From NCBI RefSeq assembly GCF_013911965.1, contig NZ_JACESE010000003.1:223238-287237 (forward strand): 64,000 bases of DNA. Reading direction: 5' to 3'. This DNA is from Phenylobacterium sp. (GTDB taxonomy: Bacteria; Pseudomonadota; Alphaproteobacteria; Caulobacterales; Caulobacteraceae). Below the pieces are notes generated by a model that was given only the letters and a program-made list of their open reading frames with translations, was not told the DNA's origin and made no database searches. Below, piece by piece: positions 8,291-16,813 of the stretch (position 1 is the first letter of the stretch; each line of letters starts with the position of its first letter). The position numbers and the translations under genes were made by a program.

Positions 8291-9985
8291 CTACTTCGTC
8301 GGCGCGGCCGCCGTCTGGCGAACGCCCGGACCGGCGCGGGAGGCGAGCTTGGCTTCGGCGTCGGCCCGGATGCGCTTGTCCGGATCCAGCGTCAGGACGC
8401 GGCGCCACTGGAAGACGGCCTCGTCCCGGCGGCCGACCTGCCAGTAGGCGTCGCCGAGGTGGTTGTTGATCTCAGGATCGCCCGCCTCGAGTTCGACGGC
8501 TTCCTCGAGCTTCTCCACCGCCTTGTCGTATTCGCCGAGGCGATAATAGCCCCAGCCGAGCGTGTCGATCATGGCGCCGGACCGGGGGTTCGACGCCACG
8601 GCGCGCTCGACCATCTCCATGGCCTCCTCGAGCCGCTCGCCGCGGTCGATCCAGCCATAGGCGAGGTAGTTCAGGATGTCGGGTTCGTCCGGGTTGAGCT
8701 CCAGCGCCGCCTGCAGGTCCGCCTCGGCCTGCGGCCAGGCGCCCATCCGCTCATAGGCCGCGCCGCGGCCGAACAGCAGACGCCAGTCCGGCGCCGGGCT
8801 TTCCTCGATTAGCCGGGTCAGCGGCGGAATGGCCTCCGCATACCGTTCATTGGTCCGCAGCAGGTCCGACAGGGTGAGGAGCGCCGTGGGGTCGCCATCG
8901 GCGGCGGCCTGGCGTGCGATCTCCAGCGCCCTCTCCGGCTCGTCCGCATTCTGGTAGCTCCAGGCGAGCTTGCTCTGGGCCGCGGGATATTCCGGCGTTC
9001 CGGGCTCGGCGCGGGCATAGGCTTCGCGCGCCGCCTGCAGGTCGCCCGCCGCGGCCATCAGGTCGCCCACCATGAGCCAGGCGTCCGTCCGCTCTGGGTC
9101 GAGGTGGAGGGCCAGGCGCAGATAGACCAGGGCGAACTGGCTCTGGCGCGCCGCCAGCATGGCCGCGGCAGGCGTCAGCAGGGCCTGGGCGGCGCCCTCC
9201 TTCGGCGTCGGCGGCGGCGGAGCGGCGCGGCGATCGGCGGCGCGCGCCCGCGCGGCCGTCAGCAGGGCGTCGCGGGGATAGGCCAGGAGGCCGCGGTCGT
9301 AGAGGGCCACGGCCTCGTCCCGCCGGCCCCGCCGCTCCAGGAACTCGCCATGCGCCAGGACCATCATGGGCGCGGCCTCGGGCTCGGCGGTCAGGGCCTT
9401 GAAGTCGGTCTCGGCCTCGTCGAAGCGCCGCAGCCGCTCGTACTGGTAGGCCTGGCCCAGCAGGCCGAAGAACTCCACCAGCTTGTCGTTGGGCACGTCG
9501 GGCCGGACGATGGCGCCCTGACGGTCGCCGGCCTGAGCCGCGGCCCAGGGCGTGAGCAGGGCCGCAGCCGTGCGGTGCGGGAAACCGATCTCCTGGGCGG
9601 TGAGCAGGGTGTAGGCCTCGCGGCCGTCGCCATGGGCCATGGCGTCGACGGCGCGCACGAGGCGCGCCAGGCGCTTGGCCGCTTCGGAAGCGTCGGCCTC
9701 GGTCGGCGCCATGCGCACGGCCATGTCGATGTCGCCGCTGAGCACGGCGGCGGTGAAGGCGCGCTCGTCCAGCACGCCGACGCCGCTCTCCTCGGCTGCG
9801 CGGCCGAAATAGTCGGCGGCCTGCACGCTCTCGCCGTCGCTGAGCGCGGCCTGCCCCGCCAGGAAGAGGCCGTAGGGCGAGCGGCCCGCCCAGTCCTGCG
9901 AGACCGGCGGGCTGGCGGGCGCCGTCGCAGCGCAGGCCGAAAGGACGAGAGCGGAGACCGCCAGGGTCAGAGATCGAAGACGCAT
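8291..9985 (-). CDS. TPR-repeat outer-envelope lipoprotein
   Basis: 564 residues. The N-terminus MRLRSLTLAVSALVLSAC is a lipoprotein signal with lipobox LSAC (Cys18), so the protein is probably anchored in the envelope. The rest is mostly alpha-helical with tetratricopeptide repeats. The clearest lie between residues 280 and 540, for example RTDAWLMVGDLMAAAGDLQA, LNPDEPDILNYLAYGWIDRG and LEAGDPEINNHLGDAYWQVG. TPR arrays scaffold protein complexes; no catalytic domain is visible. Upstream of ispE by 4 bp. Similar TPR-ispE pairs are common in alphaproteobacteria, but the functional link is unknown. Confidence 0.88.
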   Translation of the reverse strand: MRLRSLTLAVSALVLSACAATAPASPPVSQDWAGRSPYGLFLAGQAALSDGESVQAADYFGRAAEESGVGVLDERAFTAAVLSGDIDMAVRMAPTEADASEAAKRLARLVRAVDAMAHGDGREAYTLLTAQEIGFPHRTAAALLTPWAAAQAGDRQGAIVRPDVPNDKLVEFFGLLGQAYQYERLRRFDEAETDFKALTAEPEAAPMMVLAHGEFLERRGRRDEAVALYDRGLLAYPRDALLTAARARAADRRAAPPPPTPKEGAAQALLTPAAAMLAARQSQFALVYLRLALHLDPERTDAWLMVGDLMAAAGDLQAAREAYARAEPGTPEYPAAQSKLAWSYQNADEPERALEIARQAAADGDPTALLTLSDLLRTNERYAEAIPPLTRLIEESPAPDWRLLFGRGAAYERMGAWPQAEADLQAALELNPDEPDILNYLAYGWIDRGERLEEAMEMVERAVASNPRSGAMIDTLGWGYYRLGEYDKAVEKLEEAVELEAGDPEINNHLGDAYWQVGRRDEAVFQWRRVLTLDPDKRIRADAEAKLASRAGPGVRQTAAAPTK

Positions 9986-10031
9986 CCCCGCAGGGTTTCC
10001 TTTCCGGCCGTGCGCCGCAAGCGGCGTCCGG

Positions 10032-11705
10032 TCACATGTTGGGATAGTTCGGTCCGTCGCCGCCCTGCGGGGTCGTCCAGTTGATGTTCTGGGACGGATC
10101 CTTGATGTCGCAGGTCTTGCAGTGGACGCAGTTCTGGAAGTTGATCTGGAACTTCGGGTTCTGCCCGTTGTCGTCGTAGAGCACCTCGTAGACGCCCGCC
10201 GGGCAGTAGAGGCGCGCCGGCTCGCCGAACTTCGGCAGGTTCACCTCGATCGGGACCGACGGGTCCTTCAGCTTCAGGTGCGCCGGCTGGTTCTCGTCGT
10301 GGTTTGTGGCCGACAGGAAGACCGAGGACAGCTTGTCGAAGCTGATCTCGTTGTCCGGCTTCGGATAGACGATCGGCTTGTGGTCCTTGGCCAGGCCGGT
10401 GGAGGCCGCGTCGGTCTTCTTGTGCTTCATCGTTCCGAAGAAGGAGAAGCCGCCGGTCAGGCTGGTGATCGTCATGTCGACGCCGCCGAGCATCATGCCG
10501 AGCGCCGTGCCGAAGCGCGCCAGCAGCGGCTTGGCGTTGCGGACCAGCTTGAGCTCCTTGGCGACCCAGGAGCTCTTGTAGGCCTGTTCATACTCGACCA
10601 GTTCGTCGCCCTGGCGGCCGCCCTGGATGGCGGCGAAGGCGGCCTCGGCGGCCAGCATGCCGGTCTTCATGGCGTTGTGGCTGCCCTTGATCCGCGGCAC
10701 GTTCACGAAGCCCGCCGAGCAGCCGATGAGGGCGCCGCCGGGGAAGAACAGCTTCGGCACCGACTGGTAGCCGCCCTCGGTGATGGCGCGCGCCCCATAG
10801 GCGATGCGCTTGCCGCCCTCCAGATGCGGACGGACCGCCGGATGCTGCTTGAAGCGCTGGAACTCGTCGAACGGCGACAGCCACGGGTTCTGGTAGTTCA
10901 GGTGCACCACGAAGCCGATGGCCACGTAGTTGTCCCCGAAGTGATACATGAAGCTGCCGCCGCCGGTCTTGTCGTCGAGCGGCCAGCCCAGGGTGTGCTG
11001 CACCAGGCCCGGCTGGAACTTGTCGTCGGGGACCTGCCACAGCTCCTTCAGGCCGATGCCGAACTTCTGCGGCTCCTTGCCCTTGGCGAGGTCGAACTTG
11101 CCGATCAGCTGCTTGGCGAGCGAACCGCGGACGCCTTCGCCGATGAAGGTGTACTTGGCGTGCAGCTCGACGCCCGGCTGGTAGTCCGCCGTCTTCTCGC
11201 CGTCCTTGTCGATGCCGAAGACGCCGGCGACGACGCCCTTCACCGAGCCGTCCTCGTTGTAGACGAGGTCGGAGGCGGCCATGCCGGGATAGATCTCGAC
11301 GCCCAGCGCCTCGGCCTGCTGGCCGAGCCAGCGGCACACATTGCCCAGCGAGGCGATGTAGTTGCCGTGGTTCATCATGAACTTCGGCATGGGCAGCCAG
11401 GTGATGTCGAGTTCGCCCTGCGGTCCCAGGAAGATGAACTTGTCCTTCTTGACCGGCGTCTCGAGCGGCGCGCCCTGCTCCTTCCAGTCGGGGATCAGCT
11501 CATTGATGGCGATCGGGTCGATGACCGCGCCCGACAGGATGTGGGCGCCGACCTCGGAGCCCTTTTCCAGCACGGCGACGCTGACCTCGGTCCCGGCTTC
11601 GGCGGCGAGCTGTTTCAGGCGGATCGAGGCCGCCAGGCCGGCCGGCCCCGCGCCCACGATGACGACGTCGTACTCCATGGACTCCCGTTCGACGTCTTCG
11701 CTCAT
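10032..11705 (-). CDS. Electron transfer flavoprotein-ubiquinone oxidoreductase
   Basis: 557-residue ETF-QO, an inner-membrane-associated FAD and 4Fe-4S enzyme that passes electrons from ETF (fed by acyl-CoA and amino-acid dehydrogenases) to ubiquinone. Seen: the FAD dinucleotide fold DVVIVGAGPAGLAASIRLKQ near residue 12, EKGSEVGAHILSGAVIDP, a UQ-binding region with GCSAGFVNVPRIKGSHNAM, and the C-terminal ferredoxin-type cluster CPAGVYEV ... NCVHCKTCDIKDPSQNI. The start ATG is preceded by AGGGGAC, a good ribosome site; an ATG four codons upstream lacks one. The divergent neighbour is a uracil-DNA glycosylase. No etf genes lie nearby. It may serve with the acyl-CoA synthetase at 19.7 kb in fatty-acid oxidation. 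Confidence 0.95.
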   Translation of the reverse strand: MSEDVERESMEYDVVIVGAGPAGLAASIRLKQLAAEAGTEVSVAVLEKGSEVGAHILSGAVIDPIAINELIPDWKEQGAPLETPVKKDKFIFLGPQGELDITWLPMPKFMMNHGNYIASLGNVCRWLGQQAEALGVEIYPGMAASDLVYNEDGSVKGVVAGVFGIDKDGEKTADYQPGVELHAKYTFIGEGVRGSLAKQLIGKFDLAKGKEPQKFGIGLKELWQVPDDKFQPGLVQHTLGWPLDDKTGGGSFMYHFGDNYVAIGFVVHLNYQNPWLSPFDEFQRFKQHPAVRPHLEGGKRIAYGARAITEGGYQSVPKLFFPGGALIGCSAGFVNVPRIKGSHNAMKTGMLAAEAAFAAIQGGRQGDELVEYEQAYKSSWVAKELKLVRNAKPLLARFGTALGMMLGGVDMTITSLTGGFSFFGTMKHKKTDAASTGLAKDHKPIVYPKPDNEISFDKLSSVFLSATNHDENQPAHLKLKDPSVPIEVNLPKFGEPARLYCPAGVYEVLYDDNGQNPKFQINFQNCVHCKTCDIKDPSQNINWTTPQGGDGPNYPNM

Positions 11706-11845
11706 GTCCCCTGTCACTCCTCTTGCCGCCGGTCGGGGCCCCTCACCCTCGCCGACGTTGTTGATCCGTCGCGCGTCTTATCGGAAGGTGAGACCCGCGC
11801 GGTCAAGGACAAACCCCGCGAAACGCAGGACTTTCGACCCCCCGC

Positions 11846-12673
11846 ATGCCCCAGACCGCCCCGCCCGCCGATCGCGCCCTGGCCGAAAGCCTGCTGGCCT
11901 TCTGGGCGGACGCCGGGGTCGATTCGCTCTTTCTGGACGCGCCCGTGGACCGGATCGCCGCCGGTCTCGCACCGCCGCCGCGCCGGGCCGAGCCGCCGCC
12001 GCCCACCGCCCTGCGCGCGCCGCCCGCCCCCGGCGCGCGGCCTGACGTCGCAGCCGCGGCCGCCGAGGCGCGGAGCCTGGCCGCCGCCGCCGGCGACCTG
12101 GCCGCGCTCAAGGCGGCCATCGAGGCCTATGAGGGCTGTCCGATCCGCTTCGAGGGCGCCGCCCGCCAGGCGGTGTTCAGCCGCGGCGCCCCCGACGCGC
12201 CCGTCATGATCGTCGGCGAGGGTCCCGGAGCGGAGGAGGACGCGCGCGGCGAGCCGTTCGTGGGGCGCGCCGGCCAGCTGCTCGACCGCATGCTCGCCGC
12301 CGCCGGACTGACCGACCGCGTCTTCATCACCAACACCGTCTTCTGGCGGCCGCCGGGCAACCGCACCCCGACGCCCGCCGAACAGGCCGCCTGCGCCCCC
12401 TTCGTGGAGCGCGCCATCGAACTCGTGCGGCCCAAGATGCTCCTGCTCCTCGGCGGCGCGTCGGCCAAGGCCATGCTGCGCCGGGAAGAAGGCATCCTCT
12501 CGATGCGCGGCCGCTGGTTCGAATGGCGCTCGGCCGATGAGCGCCTCGAACTGCCCGCCATGCCGACGCTTCATCCGGCCTTCCTGCTCCGCCAGCCGGC
12601 GGCGAAGAAGAAGGCGTGGAGCGACATCCTCTCTCTGGTGCAAAGGCTTGATCGGCCGGAGCGCCCCCACTAG
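11846..12673 (+). CDS. Family-4-like uracil-DNA glycosylase
   Basis: 275 residues. Residues 90-265 form a UDG fold of the family 4 type that removes uracil from DNA: motif 1 GEGPGAEEDARGEPFVGRAG, the TNTVFWRPPGNRTPTPAE segment, and motif 2 TLHPAFLLRQPAAKK. An N-terminal Pro/Ala-rich extension of about 85 residues precedes the domain. Family 4 enzymes ligate a 4Fe-4S cluster with four cysteines. Here only the EGC and AAC cysteines remain, while the first Cys of the CxxC pair and the KC-R-P-P cysteine are replaced (by Tyr or Glu and by Trp). A cluster-free enzyme is therefore likely. It overlaps no neighbour and is followed by a transglycosylase gene on the same strand. Confidence 0.88.
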   Translation: MPQTAPPADRALAESLLAFWADAGVDSLFLDAPVDRIAAGLAPPPRRAEPPPPTALRAPPAPGARPDVAAAAAEARSLAAAAGDLAALKAAIEAYEGCPIRFEGAARQAVFSRGAPDAPVMIVGEGPGAEEDARGEPFVGRAGQLLDRMLAAAGLTDRVFITNTVFWRPPGNRTPTPAEQAACAPFVERAIELVRPKMLLLLGGASAKAMLRREEGILSMRGRWFEWRSADERLELPAMPTLHPAFLLRQPAAKKKAWSDILSLVQRLDRPERPH

Positions 12674-12739
12674 ACCTTGTCGCAGCATCGAAAAGGGGGC
12701 CATGAGCGGCGGCGCGAGCCGAGGCTTGTGGAAGGTCGG

Positions 12740-14359
12740 ATGACGACTTCGACGCGACGGCAGCTTTTCCGGCTCGGCATGGGCGCGGCCACGGCCGCAG
12801 GCCTGATGGGCGCCGGCGGCCAGGCCTGGGCGGCGGTGCAGGTTCTCTCGCCCTGGGACGTCGCCCGGTACAAGGCCGCGTTCGCCGCCGTCGACCGCGG
12901 CGACTTCATCGAAGCCCAGATGCAAATGACCGAGCTGAAGGATCGTTCCCTCGCCGGCCATATCGCCTTCCGCCAGCTGATGCACCCGACCGCCCACACC
13001 TCGGCCTATGAGGAGTTGCGGGACTGGCTGGCGGCCTATGCCGATCTTCCGGGCGCCGAGCGGGTCCACGCCCTGGCGCTGCGGCGCAAGCCCGCCGGCG
13101 CGCCCGCCCCGCGCGCGCCCGTCGTCACCGGCCTCGACTGGGGCCGCGTGGAAAAGGCCGCCCAGACCGTCGGCGGACGGCTGAACTCCGACAAGGGCCG
13201 CTCGGCCCGCGAGGCCTTCTATGGCGGCGATGTGGAGCGGGCTTTCACCCTGGCGGCCGACGCCGGCGAACGGTGGATCGCCGGCATGTCCGCCTATCGC
13301 CTGGGCCGCTACGAAGAGGCCGAGGGCTTCTTCAGCGCCGTCGCCCGCGACGAGGAGGAAGGGCCGTGGCTGCGGGCCGCCGGCGGCTTCTGGGCCGCGA
13401 GAGCCGCCGCCAAGACCGAAGAAGCCGATCGCGCGGTGGCGCATCTGCGCGTCGCCTCGCAGCACCCCGAAACCTTCTACGGCAAGATCGCCGAACGCCG
13501 TCTGGCGCTGACCGCCGACGAAGCGCCCTTGCGCCTGTCCCAGGCGGGCCGCCGCTCCCCCTTCTATCAGCCGGCCGCCAGCACGGGCGGGGGCGTCGAC
13601 ACCTTGCGCTTCGCCAAGAGCGACCCGCGCGCCCACCGTGCGGTGGCGCTCAGTCAGGTCGGACTTGCGATGGAGGCGGGGCTCGAGCTGCGCGCCGGCC
13701 TGATGCTCGCCCGCAACGAGATCGAGCGCGCGCGCTGGACGACGCTGGCCCTGGCGCTGAACGCCCCCCTCACCTCTCAGGCCGACACCCGCTCGGCCCG
13801 GGGCGTGCGCGCCGCCTTCGCCTATCCGACGCCGGCGCTGGAGCCCAAATGGGGCTTCACCATCGACAAGGCGCTCGTCTACGCGATCGTCAACCAGGAG
13901 AGCCGGTTCAATCCCGCCGCCGTCTCGCCCGCCGGCGCGGTCGGCCTGATGCAGCTGATGCCGGACGCGGCGGCGCGCGCGGCGGGCGACGACAAGCTGA
14001 AGAGCGACATGACCCCGCTCTTCGATCCCGCCTTCAACCTCCGCGTCGGCCAGGACTACCTCACCTGGCTGATGGAGCGCGGCGTGGGCTACGATCTGCT
14101 GCAGGTGGTGGCGGCCTATAACGGCGGTCCCGGCACGCTGCAGAAGACGCGCCAGATGGTCGGCGAGACCGCCGACAGCCTGCTGGTCATCGAGTGCCTG
14201 CCCTCGGTGGAGACGCGCAACTATGTCGAGAAGGTGATCGCCGCCTACTGGGCCTATCGCGAGCACTTCGGCGAGACGTGCAAGACCCTGGACGCGGCGG
14301 CCGCCGGCGCCCGCATCATCGACGCCCGCCTCGACTTCGACGCCCGGATGAAATTCTAG
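12740..14359 (+). CDS. Exported lytic murein transglycosylase (SLT family)
   Basis: 539 residues. The N-terminus TSTRRQLFRLGMGAATAAG resembles a Tat signal peptide, with cleavage near AWA-A. The middle is a helical superhelix like that of Slt70. The C-terminal part (residues about 375-500) is the goose-type SLT domain: catalytic Glu in IVNQESRFNPAAVSPAGAVG, then LMQLMPDAA, NLRVGQDYL and VVAAYNGGPG. It cleaves the MurNAc-GlcNAc bond in periplasmic peptidoglycan to give 1,6-anhydro ends. The ATG after GGAAGGTCGG was chosen; a TTG 63 bp upstream would spoil the signal peptide. It ends overlapping the convergent next gene by 4 bp. Confidence 0.92.
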   Translation: MTTSTRRQLFRLGMGAATAAGLMGAGGQAWAAVQVLSPWDVARYKAAFAAVDRGDFIEAQMQMTELKDRSLAGHIAFRQLMHPTAHTSAYEELRDWLAAYADLPGAERVHALALRRKPAGAPAPRAPVVTGLDWGRVEKAAQTVGGRLNSDKGRSAREAFYGGDVERAFTLAADAGERWIAGMSAYRLGRYEEAEGFFSAVARDEEEGPWLRAAGGFWAARAAAKTEEADRAVAHLRVASQHPETFYGKIAERRLALTADEAPLRLSQAGRRSPFYQPAASTGGGVDTLRFAKSDPRAHRAVALSQVGLAMEAGLELRAGLMLARNEIERARWTTLALALNAPLTSQADTRSARGVRAAFAYPTPALEPKWGFTIDKALVYAIVNQESRFNPAAVSPAGAVGLMQLMPDAAARAAGDDKLKSDMTPLFDPAFNLRVGQDYLTWLMERGVGYDLLQVVAAYNGGPGTLQKTRQMVGETADSLLVIECLPSVETRNYVEKVIAAYWAYREHFGETCKTLDAAAAGARIIDARLDFDARMKF

Positions 14360-14814
14360 CCCAGCCGGACCGCGCCGCGGCCGAACCGACGGCGCAGACG
14401 GTTCAGATCGCCTTCCGGCTGGCCGAAATCGCGCTTTCGGATCAGCAGCCCCGCGCGCTGCGACCGGCCGAAGGCCGCAAGCCAGCCGGATTCCACCGGC
14501 GGCAGGACCAGGGCGGGCCGCGTCGAACCGGCGACATGATCGGCCAGCGCCTCGCGCCAGCGGCTGACGAACCGCATCTCCGGCGCGACGAGCAGAAGCC
14601 AGTCGCCCCTCACAGCCTGCGCCGCATCGCTGATCGCGCCGCCGACCAGTCGCGCCCCGGCGTCTTCGCACAACAGAGCGGTGGCCCCGGAGGCGTCGCC
14701 GCCGACCACGACGACGTCCCGCACCAGGCCTTCGACCGCCGCCGGCACGAGGACGGCGAACAGGCCTGCCAGCGCTTCGTCGGACTCTGGGACGGGAACG
14801 ATGACGGAGATCAT
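14356..14814 (-). CDS. Short glycosyltransferase-2-like protein
   Basis: 152 residues beginning MISVIVPVPESDEALAGLFA, the opening of a GT-A (family 2) nucleotide-sugar binding fold, followed by VRDVVVVGGDASGATALLCE and WLLLVAPEMRF. The second half is short and the usual DXD metal motif is not obvious: the expected position reads VAPEM. It could be a cut-down glycosyltransferase or a non-catalytic relative. The gene ends convergent with, and 4 bp inside, the transglycosylase gene. No sugar-related neighbours help to assign a substrate. Confidence 0.6.
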   Translation of the reverse strand: MISVIVPVPESDEALAGLFAVLVPAAVEGLVRDVVVVGGDASGATALLCEDAGARLVGGAISDAAQAVRGDWLLLVAPEMRFVSRWREALADHVAGSTRPALVLPPVESGWLAAFGRSQRAGLLIRKRDFGQPEGDLNRLRRRFGRGAVRLG

Positions 14815-14844
14815 GCCGCTACAAGCCGCGCGGCTGTCCCCGCG

Positions 14845-15192
14845 TCAATCGGCGGGCGTCTCGACAAGGGCTTTCAGCCGCCCGAGCGCGGCCTCCCAGT
14901 GGTCGGCGACCTGCTGCAGGTAGGTCTGCGCCTCGCCCAGCGGGCCCGGCCGATAGGCGTAGCGCGTCTCCCGCCCCGTGCGTGCGCACCGGACCAGGCC
15001 GGCCTTCTCCAGAACGTGCAGATGCTTGGTCACGGCCTGACGGGTCAGGTCCGTTTCCGCGGCGAGCGCCGAGATCGAACGATGCTCCCCGTCGCTGAGG
15101 CGGGCGAGAAGGGCGAGCCTCGTGGGATCGCCCAGGGCCGCAAAGATCGGCGCCGCCTCGGCGGCCGGCATGACGGGTTCAGGTCTCGACAT
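14845..15192 (-). CDS. ArsR-family transcriptional regulator
   Basis: 115-residue winged-helix regulator of the ArsR/SmtB family. The HTH spans about residues 17-85: IFAALGDPTRLALLARLSDG, then SISALAAETDLTRQAVTKHL and VLEKAGLVRCARTGRETRY. The metal-binding ELCVCDL motif of classic ArsR proteins is absent, as is normal for members paired with AHSA1/SRPBCC proteins. It overlaps the stop of the upstream AHSA1 gene by 14 bp (an internal ATG seven codons later would avoid this), so the pair is translationally coupled. Likely an autorepressor of the two-gene operon, acting at the inverted repeat in front of it. Confidence 0.93.
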   Translation of the reverse strand: MSRPEPVMPAAEAAPIFAALGDPTRLALLARLSDGEHRSISALAAETDLTRQAVTKHLHVLEKAGLVRCARTGRETRYAYRPGPLGEAQTYLQQVADHWEAALGRLKALVETPAD

Positions 15193-15625
15193 AGGCCTTG
15201 ATGTTCTTCACCTGAGCCGCCCAGCCGCCTTCGTTCATGCGGAAGGCTTCGGCGCGGCGGTGCTCGGGGATGTTCTCGAACCCCGACTCTACCACTGTCA
15301 GGCGCGTCCCCGTCGAGGTCGGCGTCAGGGTGAACTCGACCCGCGTCGGCGTCTCGGCCGAATAGTCGGCCCCCTCTTCGACCGCATAGGGATGCCAGGT
15401 GAAGGCGAACAGACGCGGCGCCTCCATGGCGACGATGCGCACCTCCCACGGCACGTGTTCGAAGCCCGGCACGAGGATCTGCCCCCTCGCCTCCTCCCCG
15501 ACGGCGAAGCCGGTGTCGATGCGGACGCGGAACCATGCGCCGAACTGAGCCGGCTCGGTGAGCGCGGTCCAGACCCGTTCGACCGGCGCTTCGATGTCGA
15601 TGGACCTCTCGATGGATTGAGACAT
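15179..15625 (-). CDS. AHSA1/SRPBCC-domain protein
   Basis: 148 residues forming one SRPBCC (START-like) domain: SIERSIDIEAPVERVWTALT at the N-terminus, FGAWFRV, and the C-terminal GGWAAQVKNIKAYVE. These proteins form a helix-grip cavity for hydrophobic ligands. The ATG is preceded by a perfect AGGAGG ribosome site at 7-nt spacing. It is the first gene of an operon with the ArsR regulator, so the ArsR protein probably controls it. Ligand unknown. Confidence 0.9.
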   Translation of the reverse strand: MSQSIERSIDIEAPVERVWTALTEPAQFGAWFRVRIDTGFAVGEEARGQILVPGFEHVPWEVRIVAMEAPRLFAFTWHPYAVEEGADYSAETPTRVEFTLTPTSTGTRLTVVESGFENIPEHRRAEAFRMNEGGWAAQVKNIKAYVET

Positions 15626-15626
15626 T

Positions 15627-15644
15627 AGCAACCTCCTGGTTGCT
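15627..15644 (-). promoter_or_regulatory. Inverted repeat over the ribosome site of the AHSA1-arsR operon
   Basis: AGCAACC-AGGA-GGTTGCT, a perfect 7-bp inverted repeat with a 4-nt centre, ends one base before the AHSA1 start codon and embeds its AGGAGG ribosome site. A further GGTTGC half-site lies about 40 bp upstream. Either an ArsR operator or an RNA hairpin that masks the ribosome site; the repeated half-site favours the operator. Confidence 0.5.
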
Positions 15645-15736
15645 CGTTTTGTCGCACATTGGGGCGTTCCGCGCAACCAATTAGATGCGCTTTTGATGTT
15701 CTTGTTCCGTTCTATCCGACCGCCTATGGTGGCGCC

Positions 15737-16813
15737 ATGTCCACCTTCACACAGCAGGTGCGCGGGCGAGGCGCGCGCTCCAACGCCACCAGCCGTTTCG
15801 ACTCGCTGAAGCGGGAGGCCTTCGACGACGGCTGGACGCTGGAGGACGAGGCGCCGGCGCAGCTGCGCACGAGCGTCCTGCCCGATCGGGCAAGGACGAT
15901 CATCGCGCGCAACACCAGTCCCGACGTCGGTTTCGACCGCTCGATCAACCCTTATCGCGGCTGCGAGCACGGCTGCATCTACTGCTATGCCCGACCGGCG
16001 CACGCCTTTCTGGGCCTGTCGCCCGGCCTCGACTTCGAAAGCCGCCTCTTCTTCAAGCCGGACGCCGCCGCCCTGCTGGAAGCCGAGCTCTCGACCAGGG
16101 GTTATCAGCCGCGCGTGATCCACATCGGCGGCGACACCGATCCCTATCAGCCGCTGGAACGGGACCTTCGCGTGACCCGCCAGGTGATGGAGGTGCTGCA
16201 GCGCTTCGGCCATCCCTTCTCGATCATCACCAAGTCGGCCCTGATCCAGAGGGACGCGGACATACTGGCGGACATGGCTGGCCGCAATCTGGTGCGCGTG
16301 GCGATCTCCATCACAACACTCAACCGCCGGCTCGCCCGCAGCATGGAGCCCCGCGCCGCCACGCCCGAACGGCGATTGGCCGCGGTGCGCACCCTCAGCC
16401 AAGCCGGCGTTCCCGTCGTCGTCATGTTCGCCCCCTGCATTCCGGGCCTGAACGACCACGAGATGGAGGCGGTCCTGGAACGGTCGGCCGAGGCGGGGGC
16501 CGTCGGGGCCGGCTATGTCGCCCTGCGCCTGCCCCTGGAGATCAAGGATCTGTTCCACGAGTGGCTGGCGACCGATCACCCGGACCGGGCTGGCCGGGTC
16601 GCCTCCCTGGTGCGGCAGATCCGCGGCGGGCGCGACTATGATGCGCGCTTCGGCGTGCGGATGAAGGGCCAGGGCCCGGTGGCCCAGATGATGGCCCAGA
16701 GGTTTCGCGCCGCCCGTCGGCGCTATGGGCTCGACCGCCACCTGCCCGACCTCGCCCTCGACCGCTTCGCGCCGCCGCCCCGGGCCGGCGACCAGATCGA
16801 CCTGTTCGGCTAG
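15737..16813 (+). CDS. Radical SAM protein of the PA0069/SplB-like family
   Basis: 358 residues. The radical SAM cluster motif CEHGCIYCYARP (CxxxCxxC) lies near residue 78 within SINPYRGCEHGCIYCYARPA, followed by the glycine-rich strand HIGGDTDPYQPLE and SIITKSALIQRD. This layout fits the PA0069 family, related to spore photoproduct lyase, whose substrate is not established. The start ATG begins MSTFTQQVRGRGARSN, the usual basic leader. The stop overlaps the convergent RlmD-like gene by 4 bp. Confidence 0.9.
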   Translation: MSTFTQQVRGRGARSNATSRFDSLKREAFDDGWTLEDEAPAQLRTSVLPDRARTIIARNTSPDVGFDRSINPYRGCEHGCIYCYARPAHAFLGLSPGLDFESRLFFKPDAAALLEAELSTRGYQPRVIHIGGDTDPYQPLERDLRVTRQVMEVLQRFGHPFSIITKSALIQRDADILADMAGRNLVRVAISITTLNRRLARSMEPRAATPERRLAAVRTLSQAGVPVVVMFAPCIPGLNDHEMEAVLERSAEAGAVGAGYVALRLPLEIKDLFHEWLATDHPDRAGRVASLVRQIRGGRDYDARFGVRMKGQGPVAQMMAQRFRAARRRYGLDRHLPDLALDRFAPPPRAGDQIDLFG

